Positions 8,537-16,838 are shown, counted from the first letter of the stretch. The stretch: 64,000 nucleotides of DNA from CAZCTC01 sp964501335 (GCA_964501335.1 CAZCTC010000012.1:62001-126000), one strand, 5' to 3'. Notes: generated by a model not told the origin, from the letters alone. Numbers and translations: made by a program.

Positions 8537-8589
8537 GCAGGGGCATATCAGGCAATTTAAGCCATTTGCAACCGCAATCACCTGGAAAA

Positions 8590-8715
8590 GAGGGGAAGAA
8601 AAAGCCCATTTTTTCGCGCGCCGTCTGCGGCGCGCGAAAAAATAAACAAAAGACTTTTTCCCTCCATCCCGCGCGTCGGTTTTTACAAAGAAAATGCCCC
8701 CTGCGGGACGCAAAA
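8590..8715 (+). repeat. Dispersed hairpin repeat, copy 2
   Basis: The order is aaaaagccca, 15-bp hairpin (8609-8623/8628-8642, arms TTTTTTCGCGCGCCG, loop tctg), ataaacaaaagac, ccctccatccc, GCGCGTCGGTTTTTAC, then CTGCGGGACGC. It runs straight into the 46-bp tandem repeat. Confidence 0.8.
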
Positions 8716-8853
8716 AGCCGGCTCACAGGCAAACTACTGGACGACCGCACAGATCGAAAAAAGCCGGCTCACAGGCAAACTACTGGACGACCGCACAGAT
8801 CGAAAAAAGCCGGCTCTCAAGCAAACTACTGGACGATCGCATAAATCGAAAAA
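8716..8853 (+). repeat. 46-bp tandem repeat, three units
   Basis: Units begin at 8716, 8762 and 8808 (agccggctcacaggc...). Units 1 and 2 are identical; unit 3 carries several substitutions. Each unit contains ccgcacagatcga, which resembles the 3' terminal inverted repeat of the dispersed element (ccgcacaggtcga). The array therefore looks like an amplified element end. Confidence 0.85.
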
Positions 8854-8922
8854 CACAAACAAAAAACTCTCTCTCCATCCCGCGCGGCGCTTTTTACCGG
8901 GAAAGCACCTCTTGCGGGATTA
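8854..8922 (+). repeat. Dispersed repeat, tail-only copy
   Basis: acaaacaaaaaactctctctccatccc is followed by GCGCGGCGCTTTTTACCGG and CTTGCGGGA: the conserved tail without a hairpin, directly after the tandem array. Confidence 0.7.
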
Positions 8923-9029
8923 TAGGAGATAGCTGCCGTAAAATAGCTTTTTCTTACCTTTATTGTAGAATTGCAGCTCGTCGGTCGTTTATGGCGTAGC
9001 CCACATAAAATCAATCAAGGAGCCTTACA

Positions 9030-9803
9030 ATGCCGTTCACCCCTGAACAGATTCAACAATTGCTCGATGAGAACCGCCATCATGTCTGTGAAGGTTATGG
9101 GAAGAATCACATCTGCGTTCAAATTGCCTCGATTGCCGAACTCCCTTCGCGTTTCGGGACTTTCCAGGTGGTCGCTTTTTGGAACAACCGCGACAACAAA
9201 GAACATGCCGCCTTTGTCCATGGCGATATCCTCGAAGCTGAAAATGTCCCCGTGCGGCTGCATTCCGAATGTCTTACCGGCGACGCCATCGGCTCTTTGC
9301 GCTGCGACTGCCGGGATCAATTGGAGACTGCTTTGCGTACCATCGGTTCCATGGAAAACGGAATTTTGCTTTACATGCGCCAGGAAGGTCGGGGCATCGG
9401 CCTGATCAACAAAATCCGGGCCTATGAGTTACAGGATCGCGGTTATGATACCGTCGAAGCCAATCTGGCTCTGGGATTCCGCGACGATGAGCGCGACTAC
9501 AGCGTGGCGGCCCACATGCTCTATTCGCTCAAGGTGAAATCCATCCGGCTGTTGACCAACAATCCGCGAAAAATCAACGATCTCACGCAATACGGCGTTA
9601 CCATTACGGAACGCATTCCGTTGATCATTCCGCCGAATCCCTATAACGATTTTTATCTGCACACCAAGGCTTCCAAATCGGGCCATATGATCGATTTCTC
9701 CGGCGATCAGAAGCGCTTTTTGGAACAGCTCGACCATCCCATCGTGGATGGAATGTCCCTCGATCAGATCGGCGCTTTGCATCAGGGTGAAGTTGAAGCG
9801 TAG
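9030..9803 (+). CDS. ribA: GTP cyclohydrolase II
   Basis: A 257-residue cytosolic enzyme that opens GTP to 2,5-diamino-6-ribosylamino-pyrimidinone phosphate, formate and pyrophosphate, the first step of riboflavin synthesis. The zinc ligands are visible as C81, C92 and C94 in CLTGDAIGSLRCDC, and the GTP/catalytic segment MRQEGRGIGLINKIRAYELQ is intact. The 3,4-DHBP synthase domain often fused to it is absent. The start follows caaggagc. It lies between the RibD-like reductase and recF and ends about 50 bp before recF. Confidence 0.93.
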   Translation: MPFTPEQIQQLLDENRHHVCEGYGKNHICVQIASIAELPSRFGTFQVVAFWNNRDNKEHAAFVHGDILEAENVPVRLHSECLTGDAIGSLRCDCRDQLETALRTIGSMENGILLYMRQEGRGIGLINKIRAYELQDRGYDTVEANLALGFRDDERDYSVAAHMLYSLKVKSIRLLTNNPRKINDLTQYGVTITERIPLIIPPNPYNDFYLHTKASKSGHMIDFSGDQKRFLEQLDHPIVDGMSLDQIGALHQGEVEA

Positions 9804-9817
9804 CCTGTACGACCGCC

Positions 9818-9846
9818 TTGCCCGCCGGCCCGGCCCATGCTAAAAT
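9818..9846 (+). promoter_or_regulatory. Promoter of recF, predicting a near-leaderless mRNA
   Basis: TTGCCC (9818-9823), a 17-bp spacer and an extended -10 (TGC then TAAAAT, 9841-9846) end only 9 bp before the recF ATG. Transcription would begin about 3 bases before the start codon. No Shine-Dalgarno sequence is seen. Confidence 0.5.
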
Positions 9847-9855
9847 AGGTCCGCT

Positions 9856-11064
9856 ATGCACGTACGAACACTCAGCCTGCGCAATTTCCGACTCTACTCC
9901 CGACTCGAACTTGACCTGCCGGCTGCGCCGATCCTGTTGCTCGGCGCCAACGCTCAGGGCAAAACCAGCCTGTTGGAAGCGATTGCCTGTCTGGCCCTGG
10001 GGCGTTCTCCGCTCACGGCCACCGAACAGCATTTGATCCATTGGGGCGCCATCGAGGCCGGGATGCCTTTTGCGCATATCCAGGCCGAAGTGGTGAAAAA
10101 GAACCGTGTGGAACAACTGGAGATCGCTATGGAGCGTTCTTCGATGGCCGGCGGGCATACCCGCCTGGACAAACGCTTGCGGGTGGATCGGCGGGCCGTG
10201 CGCCGGGCCGATCTGGCCGGCCATTTGAATGTCGTGCTTTTCCTGCCTGAGGATGTCGGATTGGTCGGCGGCCCTCCCGCCGGCCGGCGTCGTTATCTGG
10301 ACGATCTTCTTTCTCAGGTATATCCCGATTACATTCAACAATTGGGCACCTATCAGGAAGCGTTGCTGCGCCGCAATGCTTTGCTCAAGCATTTACGGGA
10401 AGACGGCGGCGACCCTTCGCAGCTCGATCCTCTGGAATTTCAACTCTCGCAGTATGGTGTGGGCGTTTCATTCTATCGTCAGCGGTTGATCCATGCCTTG
10501 ACTCACTATGCCGACCGACTCCATCGGGAATTGACCGGCGGGGCGGCCTGGTTGCAGCTGCAATATCAGCCTAATTTCGACCTTTTGCGCCCGCCGGCTA
10601 TGAATGTCCAGCTGGGGTTAATGCCGGAGTTGGCGCCGGAGTCGTTTCCCGATGTGAAAGAATTGCAGGCGGCCTATTTGAAGACGCTTCAACGGCAGCG
10701 CAGCCAGGAAATCCGCCAGGGGACTACCCTGTTGGGGCCCCATCGCGATGAATTGCGTTTTACGTCGGAAGGGGTGGACCTGGGGATTTTCGGCTCGCGG
10801 GGGCAACAACGTACGGCCGTCCTGGCTTTGCGATTGGCCGAATTGCGCTGGCTGCAAGAGGTCACCGGCGAGGCTCCGGTCTTGTTGCTGGATGAAGTAC
10901 TGGCCGAACTGGATTTAGCCCGGCGGGGTTATCTGCTGAAACAGATCAGCGGAGTGGAACAGACGATCCTGGCGACGACCGATGCGGAAATGTTCCCGGC
11001 GGAGTTTCGGCAGCAGGCCCTGGCTCTGGAAGTCCAGGGCGGCATCGTGGGACCAAAGCAATAG
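9856..11064 (+). CDS. recF: DNA replication/repair protein RecF
   Basis: A 402-residue SMC-like ATPase that binds gapped DNA and helps load RecA. The N-terminal LRNFRLYSRLELDL precedes Walker A GANAQGKTS at residues 30-38. The C-terminal half has the family block LLGPHRDELRF, the signature SRGQQRTAVLALRLAEL and Walker B VLLLDEVLAELD. Length is normal for the family. It does not sit in the classical dnaA-dnaN-recF-gyrB order, but the candidate origin is 9 kb upstream. A dispersed repeat and a bidirectional terminator separate it from convergent rsmG. Confidence 0.93.
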   Translation: MHVRTLSLRNFRLYSRLELDLPAAPILLLGANAQGKTSLLEAIACLALGRSPLTATEQHLIHWGAIEAGMPFAHIQAEVVKKNRVEQLEIAMERSSMAGGHTRLDKRLRVDRRAVRRADLAGHLNVVLFLPEDVGLVGGPPAGRRRYLDDLLSQVYPDYIQQLGTYQEALLRRNALLKHLREDGGDPSQLDPLEFQLSQYGVGVSFYRQRLIHALTHYADRLHRELTGGAAWLQLQYQPNFDLLRPPAMNVQLGLMPELAPESFPDVKELQAAYLKTLQRQRSQEIRQGTTLLGPHRDELRFTSEGVDLGIFGSRGQQRTAVLALRLAELRWLQEVTGEAPVLLLDEVLAELDLARRGYLLKQISGVEQTILATTDAEMFPAEFRQQALALEVQGGIVGPKQ

Positions 11065-11072
11065 AAAAAAAA

Positions 11073-11265
11073 TCGACCTGTGCGGTTAGCCCAGAAAACG
11101 TGAAAAAAAGCCTATGTTTTCGCGGGCTTTCTGAAGCCCGCGAAAACATAACAAAAAACATTTTCCCCCTGCTTCGTACAGCGCGTCGCTTTTTACCGAA
11201 AAAAGCTGTTTGCGGGACGCAAGGAATTGGTCGTAATCCGGATCGACAAACACCCCCCCAGGTGA
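11073..11265 (+). repeat. Dispersed hairpin repeat, copy 3 (both ends visible)
   Basis: The left end TCGACCTGTGCGGTTA is at 11073-11088. The 17-bp hairpin (11113-11129/11134-11150, arms TATGTTTTCGCGGGCTT) is followed by the linker, GCGCGTCGCTTTTTACC, TTTGCGGGACGC, and a degenerate inverted right end near 11250-11265. Confidence 0.8.
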
Positions 11266-11266
11266 A

Positions 11267-11305
11267 AAAATATCGCGCGCTTCCTTGGGAAGCGCGCGAT
11301 ATTTT
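11267..11305. terminator. Bidirectional terminator between recF and rsmG
   Basis: An 18-bp stem, AAAATATCGCGCGCTTCC at 11267-11284 and its complement at 11288-11305, has A-rich bases on the outer left and T-rich on the outer right. It is therefore usable on both strands, as expected between convergent genes. This base order is opposite to that of the dispersed repeat hairpins. Confidence 0.75.
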
Positions 11306-11308
11306 AAT

Positions 11309-12034
11309 TTAATGTTGTCGCAGCGGCCGCTTGGAAGGCATGCCCGCCCGGCGGGGATATTGTGTCGGCGTGGCGGCAACTTTATCCAGCAGTACCAGAT
11401 AGCGGGTTTCCGCCAGCCCATGTAATTCCACCGGCACCAGCCGCCGCACCTGTCCCCCCAACGTGGTGATCGCCCAGTCCGCCCCATGGACTTCGGCTAC
11501 AGCATCCTCACCTTTTTGCGCCAGTACCCGGCCCCCCACTTTGGCCAGCGGCAGGAGATATTCCGCCAGGATTTGCATATCGGCCACAGCGCGGGCGAAA
11601 ACCCAATCGTAATGCTCCCGATGGGTGGGATCTTGTCCCAGTTCTTCTGCCCGGCCATGAATCACCGTGACGCGGTCCAGTTTCAGCAGGGCGATGATGT
11701 GTTCCAGAAAGCGAACTTTTTTCTCTGTGGCTTCCAGGAGTGTCAGCCGCATTCCTGGACAGAGGATTTTAAGTGGAAGTCCGGGGAATCCGGCTCCGGT
11801 TCCGACATCGATGACGCTTTGGCCGCTCAATCGGTCGCCGTTTTCCAGGGCGCGCAGACAGGAGATTGAATCCAGAAAATGGCGGACTTGAACTGCTTCG
11901 TCTTCGATGATGGCGGTCAGGTTGAAGTAATCGTTCCAGGTGACCAGCTCCTGTTGGTAGATGCGAAAGGCCTCCAGGTGCTCCGGGCGAAGGGGTATTT
12001 GCAGTTCTTTAGCGCCGGTTATCAATAAGTTCAC
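11309..12034 (-). CDS. rsmG: 16S rRNA (guanine-N7)-methyltransferase RsmG/GidB
   Basis: A 241-residue SAM-dependent methyltransferase that modifies a guanine near position 527 of 16S rRNA. The SAM-binding motif VIDVGTGAGFPGLPLKI is followed by LLEATEKKVRFLE and FARAVADM. The C-terminus has the family ending TPTQYPRRAGMPSKRPL. The start follows gggaggatc on the reverse strand. It converges on recF. Confidence 0.95.
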   Translation of the reverse strand: MNLLITGAKELQIPLRPEHLEAFRIYQQELVTWNDYFNLTAIIEDEAVQVRHFLDSISCLRALENGDRLSGQSVIDVGTGAGFPGLPLKILCPGMRLTLLEATEKKVRFLEHIIALLKLDRVTVIHGRAEELGQDPTHREHYDWVFARAVADMQILAEYLLPLAKVGGRVLAQKGEDAVAEVHGADWAITTLGGQVRRLVPVELHGLAETRYLVLLDKVAATPTQYPRRAGMPSKRPLRQH

Positions 12035-12093
12035 TGAAAAGATCCTCCCTTTTTATAGTCCGCTCATCATTATAACACTAAGGATTAGTAGAC

Positions 12094-12167
12094 AGTAGAC
12101 AGTAGACAGCGGATTTCCAGTTCATTTGAGCTGGTAAAGCGAAGGTTTTTGCTGTCTACTGTCTACT
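12094..12167. repeat. Inverted repeat of agtagacagtagacagc
   Basis: AGTAGACAGTAGACAGC (12094-12110) pairs with GCTGTCTACTGTCTACT (12151-12167) across a 40-base loop. The same gctgtctactgtctact string recurs at 28956-29190, so it is a mobile or amplified word. It lies between rsmG and the GH18 gene. Confidence 0.7.
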
Positions 12168-12240
12168 TCTGGATGGCATGCAGCAGATCTTGAATAATAG
12201 GCTGGATTTATCGAGGTGGCAACTTGAATTAAATAAAAAA

Positions 12241-13287
12241 TCAGGGTTGCCGGGCGGCTTCGGCTATCGCTTTCAGCAGCGAGGTGTCGTCCTCCGTATC
12301 GTGCTGCAAAGCCCAAATCATAATCCCCGAGGCCTGTCGGCGGGCCATCCTGGTTTTTTCCTGAATCGTTGGGATCCCATTGTAATAAACCCGGCTGCCT
12401 TGATATTCCCATTCATCGCTCTGTGCGGCCTGTGGATCCAGCTCAACCAGTTTGCGGTAGCTGACTTCAGGTGAGCGTCCGTAGAAGGGAACTCCCAGCA
12501 CCATCTTTTCCTGCGGCAGTCCGCGGGCGGTCCAGTAATCCAGGGCGGCCTGGGTAAAGGGCATGGAGGCGTGGTTTTGATCCGGACCGTCATAGGCCAT
12601 GATGTTGAGAAAATCTACCAGGGGGAAGACCTTCTCCGAAATCCCATCGCCGTTCACATGATTGGCGGATACGGCCGCCGTCAATAACTTGCCCTTGGGG
12701 GCCAGTTCGGTGCGCAGTTCACTCATCAGATCGACAAAATCCTGAACGGAGCGGCTTTCCGCGGAGGGATATTCCCAGTCGATATCGACCCCATCCAAAT
12801 CGTAATCTTCCACGGCCTGCAAGACCTGGGTGATGAACCGGGTCCGCCGTTCCGGCGAGGCGGCAAATTCGGCGAACGGTCGGTCCTGCCCCCACCCGCC
12901 AATGGAGACCAATACCTGGACATTGTGTTCATGGGCCACGGTGACCAGCTGCTTGAGCCTTTCCGGTTCGGAGTTGCTGATCGATCCGTCTTCGGCCGCC
13001 AGCATGAAGGCATAATTGACGTGGGTCAGACATTCCCAGGCGACGTGATCTACATCGCTTGCATCGCCCCAGGAATAGAAATAACCGATAACCCGGAAGG
13101 GTTTCGGGGCGGGGGGCGATTCCGTCATTGTCGGTGCGGGGGTTGGGGCCGGTTCCGTGGATTTAGGCGTGGGTTCGACTGTGGGGGGAATGGTAGCCGT
13201 CGGAGAGGTGGTTGGCGTCGCACATTGACTCAACAAGATGGCCATGCCGATCAGTCCGCCCCAGGAGCAAAGCCGGCTGTATTTCAT
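12241..13287 (-). CDS. GH18 glycosidase-like lipoprotein
   Basis: A 348-residue exported protein. A signal peptide with a lipobox-like LLSQC (Cys22) is followed by a Thr/Pro-rich linker (residues 23-63) and a GH18 barrel. The active-site motif DGVDIDWEYP is complete (D165, D168, D170, E172), so chitinase, N-acetylglucosaminidase or cell-wall hydrolase activity is plausible. Other family signs are VLVSIGGWG and NIMAYDGP, plus a terminal GIMIWALQHD. Such short single-domain forms also occur in peptidoglycan-acting YaaH-like proteins, so the substrate is open. Its start overlaps the lspA stop by 4 bases (ATGA): a lipoprotein translated from the same mRNA as the enzyme that would process it. Confidence 0.85.
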   Translation of the reverse strand: MKYSRLCSWGGLIGMAILLSQCATPTTSPTATIPPTVEPTPKSTEPAPTPAPTMTESPPAPKPFRVIGYFYSWGDASDVDHVAWECLTHVNYAFMLAAEDGSISNSEPERLKQLVTVAHEHNVQVLVSIGGWGQDRPFAEFAASPERRTRFITQVLQAVEDYDLDGVDIDWEYPSAESRSVQDFVDLMSELRTELAPKGKLLTAAVSANHVNGDGISEKVFPLVDFLNIMAYDGPDQNHASMPFTQAALDYWTARGLPQEKMVLGVPFYGRSPEVSYRKLVELDPQAAQSDEWEYQGSRVYYNGIPTIQEKTRMARRQASGIMIWALQHDTEDDTSLLKAIAEAARQP

Positions 13288-13778
13288 GATTTATCACCTT
13301 TCTGCGTAAGATTAAAGAGTATGAACATGGCGATTCCGCCCATAATCTCCAGATCGGCCACATTGAAGATGCCGGTACGTAGCGGGCCGATTCCCACCTG
13401 CAGGAAATCGACCGCCGCGCCGTTGTTGAAAATGCGATCGATCAAATTTCCCAGGCCCCCCGCGGTGACCAGGGAGAGCCCGATCAGAGGGACCCGGCTC
13501 AATTCCTGGTTATTGACGGCGAAGAAAATGGTCGCCGCCAGCACCAGGCCGACGAAAACGACGAGGAAAAGAAACCGGATTTCGCGGGATTGGTCCGCGC
13601 CCAGACCCAGAAAGGCCCCGAGATTTTCGTGGTATTCAATGCGCACGGTATCGTTAAGCCAGGAGATGGGGGGAACATCCCGGAGGGATTGTTGGGCAAC
13701 TTTTTTGGTGGCAATATCTCCCAGGAGGCCCAGAATGATAATCAATGCAACCAGGATAAGCCGTTGAGTCTTTTTCAC
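13284..13778 (-). CDS. lspA: Lipoprotein signal peptidase (signal peptidase II)
   Basis: A 164-residue membrane aspartyl protease that cleaves prolipoprotein signal peptides after lipidation. Motifs ENLGAFLG, GGLGNLIDRIFNNGAAVDF and FNVADLEI are all present; the catalytic Asp residues are D124 and D142. Four hydrophobic segments can be drawn. The start follows aaaggga on the reverse strand. It is the first gene of a two-gene operon with the GH18 lipoprotein. Confidence 0.93.
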   Translation of the reverse strand: MKKTQRLILVALIIILGLLGDIATKKVAQQSLRDVPPISWLNDTVRIEYHENLGAFLGLGADQSREIRFLFLVVFVGLVLAATIFFAVNNQELSRVPLIGLSLVTAGGLGNLIDRIFNNGAAVDFLQVGIGPLRTGIFNVADLEIMGGIAMFILFNLTQKGDKS

Positions 13779-13897
13779 ATTTTTCCCTTTAAGTGGATTG
13801 GTTTAACTCTTTTGCTGCTAAGGGGTCGTACAAGAATAACCTCCCGATTTTTACCGCGTTTACCCGGAAAAATTCGGGAACTTATAAATTTACAGAC

Positions 13898-14297
13898 CCT
13901 AACGCATCGTTTGTGCAAATAGAGCCCCAAGTGCTCAAATCGGGGTAAAAATACAAGTTTTTTCCGTCAAATTACGGAATAACAGTGGCGCATCAGAATA
14001 ACCGAACTCATGTTTCACATTTCAGTCATAGTTACAATAGTGATTTTCAATTAAGCACCCCGAAATTGGTTTGGTAGATGAGCTTTTGTTAAGCTCCGTT
14101 AATTCTATCGAGCCTGAAATCTTGTTTGAGTGGTTTAAAAAATCAATTTATTCGCAGAAGGGCTCGAAATCACGAGAAAAGAGTAACTTTCAAGCAAAAT
14201 TAAGGTCACAAACGATCGAAAATGGCTTTTTGAAAAAGTTTCATTTTTGGACCGTTTTTTTCATTTCGGCCACTATTTGCACAAAACTTACGCTAAC
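13898..14297. mobile_element. AT-rich non-autonomous element with terminal inverted repeats
   Basis: The two ends carry imperfect inverted repeats sharing an exact 13-base core, TTTGTGCAAATAG (13909-13921) and CTATTTGCACAAA (14272-14284), with further matches on both sides (ctaacg/cgctaa type). The interior is far poorer in GC than its surroundings. It holds only one weak frame (14071-14313, 80 codons, no recognisable family) and no transposase motif. It looks like a MITE or a decayed insertion sequence. No target-site duplication could be defined. Confidence 0.55.
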
Positions 14298-14451
14298 CGT
14301 GCGATTATCGTAGGCCACGGCTAAAAAGCAAGCCTTGTCTCTTGAGACAGGGGGATGGGGGTGGTGAAAAAGGGAAAACCGTTCTTCCATATTTTTTATT
14401 TCGCCTTTATACTAGATAATCTTTTGTTTTATCTGGTAAATGGAGGCGTTT

Positions 14452-15204
14452 ATGCTTAAAATCATGACCCTCAACCTGAATTACGATGAACCTAAACATG
14501 GGCTCTGGCCATTGCGCCAGAAATTGATTCGCAAAGTGCTTCAACAGGTTAACCCCGATATCGTTGCTTTTCAGGCTGTACGTCGAAATCCCGTTCCGGG
14601 CGGCCTCGATCAGGCCGCCCAACTGGCCGGGCCTGAGCCCGGATATCCTTATGTTTTCTTTGAACCGGCGATGATTCGAGCGGATGGGGTCTTCGATGGG
14701 TCCGCCATTCTTTCGCGTATCCCCTTTGCCGACAAAGAGACTCTACGTCTTTCTCGCCGGCCCAATACGGAAGACCCTGCGGCCCGAGTGGTATTGAAAG
14801 CCTCGTTTGATCTCCCTTCGGGCCCCTTTACTCTTTTTAATGCCCATTTTTCCTGGGTCTCCGGGCAAACGATGGATAATGTTACGGAAACTCTCCCTTT
14901 TATTGCCTTGGTTGACGGACCCGCTCTATTGGTCGGTGATTTGAACAGCCCGCCGGATGCCGAATCTTTAGCCGGTTTTTGTGAAAAGGGGTGGTGCGAT
15001 GTCTGGGCCACGCTTCATGCTCATGCTGCGGGCTATACTTTTGAATCCCATCAGCCTTCGATCCGGATTGATTATGGTTGGGCCAACGAAGCCCTGAAAC
15101 CCGGCTTGCTTTTGACCAAGATCCTGGAGACGCCGCCCAACCAGGACAACATTCGCTTTTCTGATCATTTGGGGTTGATGATCGCGGTGTCTCTGGCCGG
15201 ATAA
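14452..15204 (+). CDS. Endonuclease/exonuclease/phosphatase-fold protein, catalytic Glu missing
   Basis: A 250-residue protein of the EEP (DNase I-like) superfamily. The start at 14452 is used because tggagg lies directly before it; the upstream ATG at 14440 contains that ribosome site. Recognisable motifs are TLNLNYDE at the N-terminus, NAHFSW, VGDLNSPPD and the terminal FSDHLGLMIAV. The metal-binding Glu normally found in the QE(V/L) motif is replaced: the segment reads DIVAFQAVRR, with Ala at residue 42. The protein may be inactive, use another ligand, or bind without cleaving. There is no signal peptide, and the gene is flanked by mobile-type repeats on both sides. Confidence 0.75.
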   Translation: MLKIMTLNLNYDEPKHGLWPLRQKLIRKVLQQVNPDIVAFQAVRRNPVPGGLDQAAQLAGPEPGYPYVFFEPAMIRADGVFDGSAILSRIPFADKETLRLSRRPNTEDPAARVVLKASFDLPSGPFTLFNAHFSWVSGQTMDNVTETLPFIALVDGPALLVGDLNSPPDAESLAGFCEKGWCDVWATLHAHAAGYTFESHQPSIRIDYGWANEALKPGLLLTKILETPPNQDNIRFSDHLGLMIAVSLAG

Positions 15205-15244
15205 TGATATTTTTTAAATTCCGAAAAAAACACCCACAAAAAAA

Positions 15245-15390
15245 CCGACCTGTGCGTTAGTCTGGAAAAAAAGCCCGTTTTTTCGCGCGCCGTTTGCGGC
15301 GCGCGAAAAAATAAACAAAAAACTCTCTCCCTGCTTCGCCCCGCGCGTCGCTTTTCGCGGAGAAAATGCCCCTTGCGGGAGGTTACAAGG
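15245..15390 (+). repeat. Dispersed hairpin repeat, copy 4
   Basis: The left end CCGACCTGTGCGTTA is at 15245-15259. The hairpin (15278-15292/15297-15311, arms TTTTTTCGCGCGCCG) is followed by the linker, CCTGCTTCGCCCC, GCGCGTCGCTTTTCGC and CTTGCGGGAGG. A decayed fragment with a single arm (aaagccgccgaaaacatg) follows at 15448-15467, and another near 15505. The rest up to 15557 shows no gene. Confidence 0.8.
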
Positions 15391-15557
15391 TGCCTTTTGG
15401 CAATTTTATTTGGTGACCGCGGTTCCTGGGGGACCTACCCGGCTTCAGAAAGCCGCCGAAAACATGAGTTTTCTCCTCGCTTTGGGGGGACTGTACAGGG
15501 CGTTTTTAGAAGGCTGCCGAAAAAAGGTTTTTGGGGAGTTAAGTAATCATTGCTTTT

Positions 15558-15566
15558 TGGTATAAT
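15558..15566 (+). promoter_or_regulatory. Extended -10 promoter of the Trx-VKOR gene
   Basis: TGGTATAAT is a consensus extended -10 element 67 bp before the start codon. No clear -35 is present, as is usual for this class. Confidence 0.55.
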
Positions 15567-15632
15567 GCCCCCATGTTCATAGACCCACTAACGCAAAATA
15601 GCAACCTGCGTTAAAAAACAGGAGTAATACCC

Positions 15633-16838
15633 ATGTCGAAGTTTCGGGGACGGCGACTTCGTTTTTTGTTGCCGGCTTTGCTGCTGGCTTTATTCGTCAT
15701 ATTGGGAGGGATGGCGGGGGATGCTGATCCGGTGGTTGCGGCCCGGGTTTCAACCGGAGCGGTAGTCACCCCGACGTTATCGTCCCCGGCCTTTACCGGC
15801 AATGCTTTTCCAGTTCCGCAGGGCCCAGTCGTCCATGTCATTTTCTACTGGCGGGAGAATTGTGAGAATTGTCATCAGGTGATGTCCCAGACTTTACCTC
15901 CTTTGCAGGCCCGCTATGGAGACAAACTCGATATTCGTTTTGTCGAACTCAAAACCGACGCGGATATAGCCACTTTTTACATTATGGCGGCTTCTTTTGG
16001 AATCAGCAAAGATAATGCCGGGGTGCCGTTGCTCTTCATTGGCGATTATGCTTTGCTCGGTGCCGAGGAAATTCCCACAGAATTTCCCGGCTTGATTGAA
16101 ACGTATCTCGCGGCCGGCGGGGTAGATTTTCCGGACAGTGCCCGTCAGGTCGGTTTGAACCTTGCGTCCGCCCCGACTACCGGCGTCTGCCGCCTCGATG
16201 AAGAATCCTGTGTGACCCCCACTCCGGCCGCAATTCCCACCGCCGCTCCCCTTTCTCAAGGATTTGAGCTGGTCTATGTTTCGTTGGGATTGCTGGTGAT
16301 CGCTCTGGGGTATACTCTGATGGTTTTTGTCAATGCCCTGCGGGGGATGGAGCCGGCTCTTGCGTCCCCCTGGAAATCGAAAGCGATGGTGATGTTATTG
16401 ATCCTGGGGTTGTTGGTAGCCGGCTATCTCTCTTTTGTGGAATTACAGGGGGCAAAACCTGTTTGCGGTCCCGTCGGTAATTGCGAAGAGGTGCAATCCA
16501 GTTCTTACGCCCGGCTCTTTGGCATTTTACCCGTGGCTGTTTTGGGGCTGATGGGTTATCTGGGATTGCTGGTTTCCTGGTGGATTGGTAATACGCGGCA
16601 GGATTGGTTTGGGCGGATGGCGCCGGTGGCGACTCTGGGCATGGCTTTGTTTGGCGCCTCTTTTTCTATTTACCTTTCTTGCCTGGAGCTGTTCGTCATC
16701 CACGCCGTTTGTGCCTGGTGTGTAAGCTCTTCCGTCATCATGGGATTGATCTTGTTGTTGTCCGCCGATCCGGGCATTCGGGCCTTCAATCGAAGTTTTT
16801 TGCTTCGGAAAGCTTCTCCTATCGTTTCGCACCACTAA
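15633..16838 (+). CDS. Thioredoxin-like/VKOR fusion membrane protein
   Basis: A 401-residue protein probably making disulfide bonds outside the membrane. An N-terminal signal anchor (residues 10-27) precedes a thioredoxin-like domain with the redox pair CENC (C77, C80). Then comes a Thr/Pro/Ala linker and a membrane vitamin-K-epoxide-reductase domain. The VKOR loop cysteines are in PVCGPVGNCEEVQSS and the quinone-facing pair is CAWC (360-363). In most bacterial fusions the VKOR part comes first and the thioredoxin part last; here the order is reversed, so the Trx domain hangs from the N-terminus. The gene stands alone between repeats and ends at a dispersed repeat plus terminator. Confidence 0.85.
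   Translation: MSKFRGRRLRFLLPALLLALFVILGGMAGDADPVVAARVSTGAVVTPTLSSPAFTGNAFPVPQGPVVHVIFYWRENCENCHQVMSQTLPPLQARYGDKLDIRFVELKTDADIATFYIMAASFGISKDNAGVPLLFIGDYALLGAEEIPTEFPGLIETYLAAGGVDFPDSARQVGLNLASAPTTGVCRLDEESCVTPTPAAIPTAAPLSQGFELVYVSLGLLVIALGYTLMVFVNALRGMEPALASPWKSKAMVMLLILGLLVAGYLSFVELQGAKPVCGPVGNCEEVQSSSYARLFGILPVAVLGLMGYLGLLVSWWIGNTRQDWFGRMAPVATLGMALFGASFSIYLSCLELFVIHAVCAWCVSSSVIMGLILLLSADPGIRAFNRSFLLRKASPIVSHH

Noticed and set aside
8566..8999. Plus-strand frames with repeated KKPAHRQTTGRPHRS-like peptide
   Set aside because: They read through the 46-bp tandem array and hairpins; there is no ribosome site, and the peptide repeat is explained by the DNA repeat.
8284..9029. FMN riboswitch before ribA
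   Set aside because: The gap is filled by repeats, and the conserved RFN-element words are not seen.
11113..11150. Dispersed hairpins as ordinary intrinsic terminators
   Set aside because: The 5' arms carry the T-run and the 3' arms end in A's, with no T-tract after the stem. Only 2468-2502, 11267-11305 and 16919-16956 fit a terminator.
14071..14313. 80-codon frame inside the AT-rich element
   Set aside because: No ribosome site, no family; kept only as content of the element.
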